Origin: Myxococcales bacterium
Lineage (GTDB): Bacteria; Myxococcota_A; Polyangia; Polyangiales; Polyangiaceae
Length of the DNA: 6,990 nt
Direction: 5' to 3'
Assembly: GCA_025362165.1 (NCBI GenBank)
Contig: JANYHY010000580.1
Span: 1-6,990, forward strand
Under the pieces are notes generated by a model, which saw only the letters and a list, made by a program, of their open reading frames with translations, searched no databases and was not told where the DNA came from. Each line of letters opens with the position of its first letter. The first letter of the stretch is position 1. Made by a program: the position numbers and the translations under genes. Shown here piece after piece: positions 6,354 to 6,990 of the stretch.

Positions 6354-6359
6354 GAGGTG
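6354..6359 (+). promoter_or_regulatory. Candidate ribosome binding site for the last lipoprotein
   Basis: GAGGTG lies eight bases before an in-frame TTG at 6368, and no such motif precedes the ATG at 6404. If used, it would add 12 residues (MIRKRCLIAASV) to the protein. The TTG at 6362 is too close to it. Confidence 0.3.
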
Positions 6360-6403
6360 GCTTGCACTTGATACGCAAACGCTGTCTGATCGCGGCCAGC
6401 GTC

Positions 6404-6990
6404 ATGCACAATCGGTCGGCTTATTTTGCGGCGCTGTCTTTCGCGCTCGCGGCTTGCCTGTTTCCGGCGCTCGGTGATCTTCAAGGGCCGGGGTCGAGCG
6501 CGTGCGCGGGCTGTGACGCGGGAGTTGATGTCGTCAGCGACGTCTCGCTCGCGCCGGATGGCTCGGATGCTTCGAAGCTCGACAGCAGCACGCTCGGCTT
6601 CTGCGCGTCACTCGGCGGCACACACAAACTCTGTGAGGACTTCGACAAGGGTTTGTTCTCCGCGCAGTTCACCAACGTGAACGCCAGCATGTCTGCGATG
6701 ATCGGCTCGGACACCTCGGCGTTCAGGTCGCCGCCCAACTCTCTGCTCGTCTCGCTTGCGCCTCGTCCGAAGCCCGGCGACGACGCCTTCATGACGCGCG
6801 TCTTCGTCGACAAGAGCACGTCGGCGACATACTCGTTCAGCGTCCGTGTCGACTCGGTGACGAAGGGAGCCTCCGGGATCCTGGCGGCCATCGTGCTCGA
6901 CGAAGGCCAGTCCAATTCACACGAGGTCTCCCTCTACACGACTGACACGTACGCCGCGGTCGAGGAGTCGTTCGGAGTTGGGGACGGCGG
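6404..6990 (+). CDS. Lipoprotein with LCEDFD motif (3' end beyond window)
   Basis: This gene is open from ATG 6404 to the window edge, 195 residues, with no stop. It begins MHNRSAYFAALSFALAAC, with Cys18 in a canonical lipobox LAAC, so it is a likely lipid-anchored envelope protein. Residues 30-65 form an Asp/Ser/Ala-rich linker with a CAGC pair. FCASLGGTHKLCEDFDKG (67-83) then opens a beta-rich domain including SAFRSPPNSLLVSLAP (105-120). The LCEDFD opening is recurrent in myxobacterial surface proteins whose domain resembles a concanavalin/laminin-G-like jelly roll; the ligand is unknown. Strong third-position G/C bias supports the frame. An in-frame TTG at 6368 with GAGGTG upstream is an alternative start giving a more basic N-terminus (IRKR). 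It is probably co-transcribed with mtfA given the 18-54 base gap, but no shared function is evident. Confidence 0.8.
   Translation, partial: MHNRSAYFAALSFALAACLFPALGDLQGPGSSACAGCDAGVDVVSDVSLAPDGSDASKLDSSTLGFCASLGGTHKLCEDFDKGLFSAQFTNVNASMSAMIGSDTSAFRSPPNSLLVSLAPRPKPGDDAFMTRVFVDKSTSATYSFSVRVDSVTKGASGILAAIVLDEGQSNSHEVSLYTTDTYAAVEESFGVGDG

Noticed and set aside
6481..6915. Minus-strand open frame of 144 codons
   Set aside because: It is antisense to the lipoprotein with LCEDFD. The plus-strand frame has the signal peptide and third-position bias.
1..6990. CRISPR arrays, tRNA or rRNA genes, insertion sequences, integrase or attachment sites
   Set aside because: No regularly spaced repeats, no cloverleaf or rRNA-like stretch, and no transposase- or integrase-like protein was seen on either strand.

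Overview
The window looks like chromosomal DNA of a myxobacterium (Myxococcota, Polyangia-type). It is GC-rich with strong G/C preference at third codon positions, and it carries several exported lipoproteins of the kind common in that group: a lipobox near residue 20-30, then an Asp/Ala/Ser- or Gly/Asn/Asp-rich linker, then a small beta-rich domain. The phrase LCEDFD and the Cys-pair spacer seen here are also typical of these genomes. The assignment is inference from protein style. There is no rRNA or other phylogenetic marker.

Layout. On the minus strand, 1-644 holds the N-terminal part of a lipoprotein with a carboxypeptidase-regulatory-like domain, cut by the window edge. Next, 739-1872 is a complete lipoprotein with two beta-rich modules joined by a DAS-rich linker. 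From 1873 to 2415 no intact gene can be called. However, the minus strand there shows protein-like stretches in different frames, including a short piece resembling the C-terminal part of S26 signal-peptidase-like proteins. I read it tentatively as one or two decayed genes. From 5399 down to 2416 runs a tight three-gene operon, listed in transcription order: a small exported, probable outer-membrane barrel protein; a lipoprotein metallo-beta-lactamase-fold hydrolase of the NAPE-PLD/UlaG type; and a GMC-family FAD oxidoreductase.

On the plus strand, a short divergent spacer leads to mtfA (5540-6349), a zinc metallopeptidase of family M90. It is followed by the N-terminal part of another lipoprotein with an LCEDFD motif, cut by the right edge.

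How they may work together. The operon pairs a surface or periplasmic lipid-type hydrolase with an alcohol-oxidising flavoenzyme and an envelope protein. A simple guess is release of an alcohol or amine-alcohol from a lipid or ester, followed by its oxidation. The oxidoreductase has no visible signal peptide, so the product would have to enter the cell. No RNA gene, CRISPR array, transposase, integrase or attachment site was seen. The strongest candidates for novelty are the operon and the frameshifted remnant at 1873-2415. Neither amounts to a demonstrated new system.
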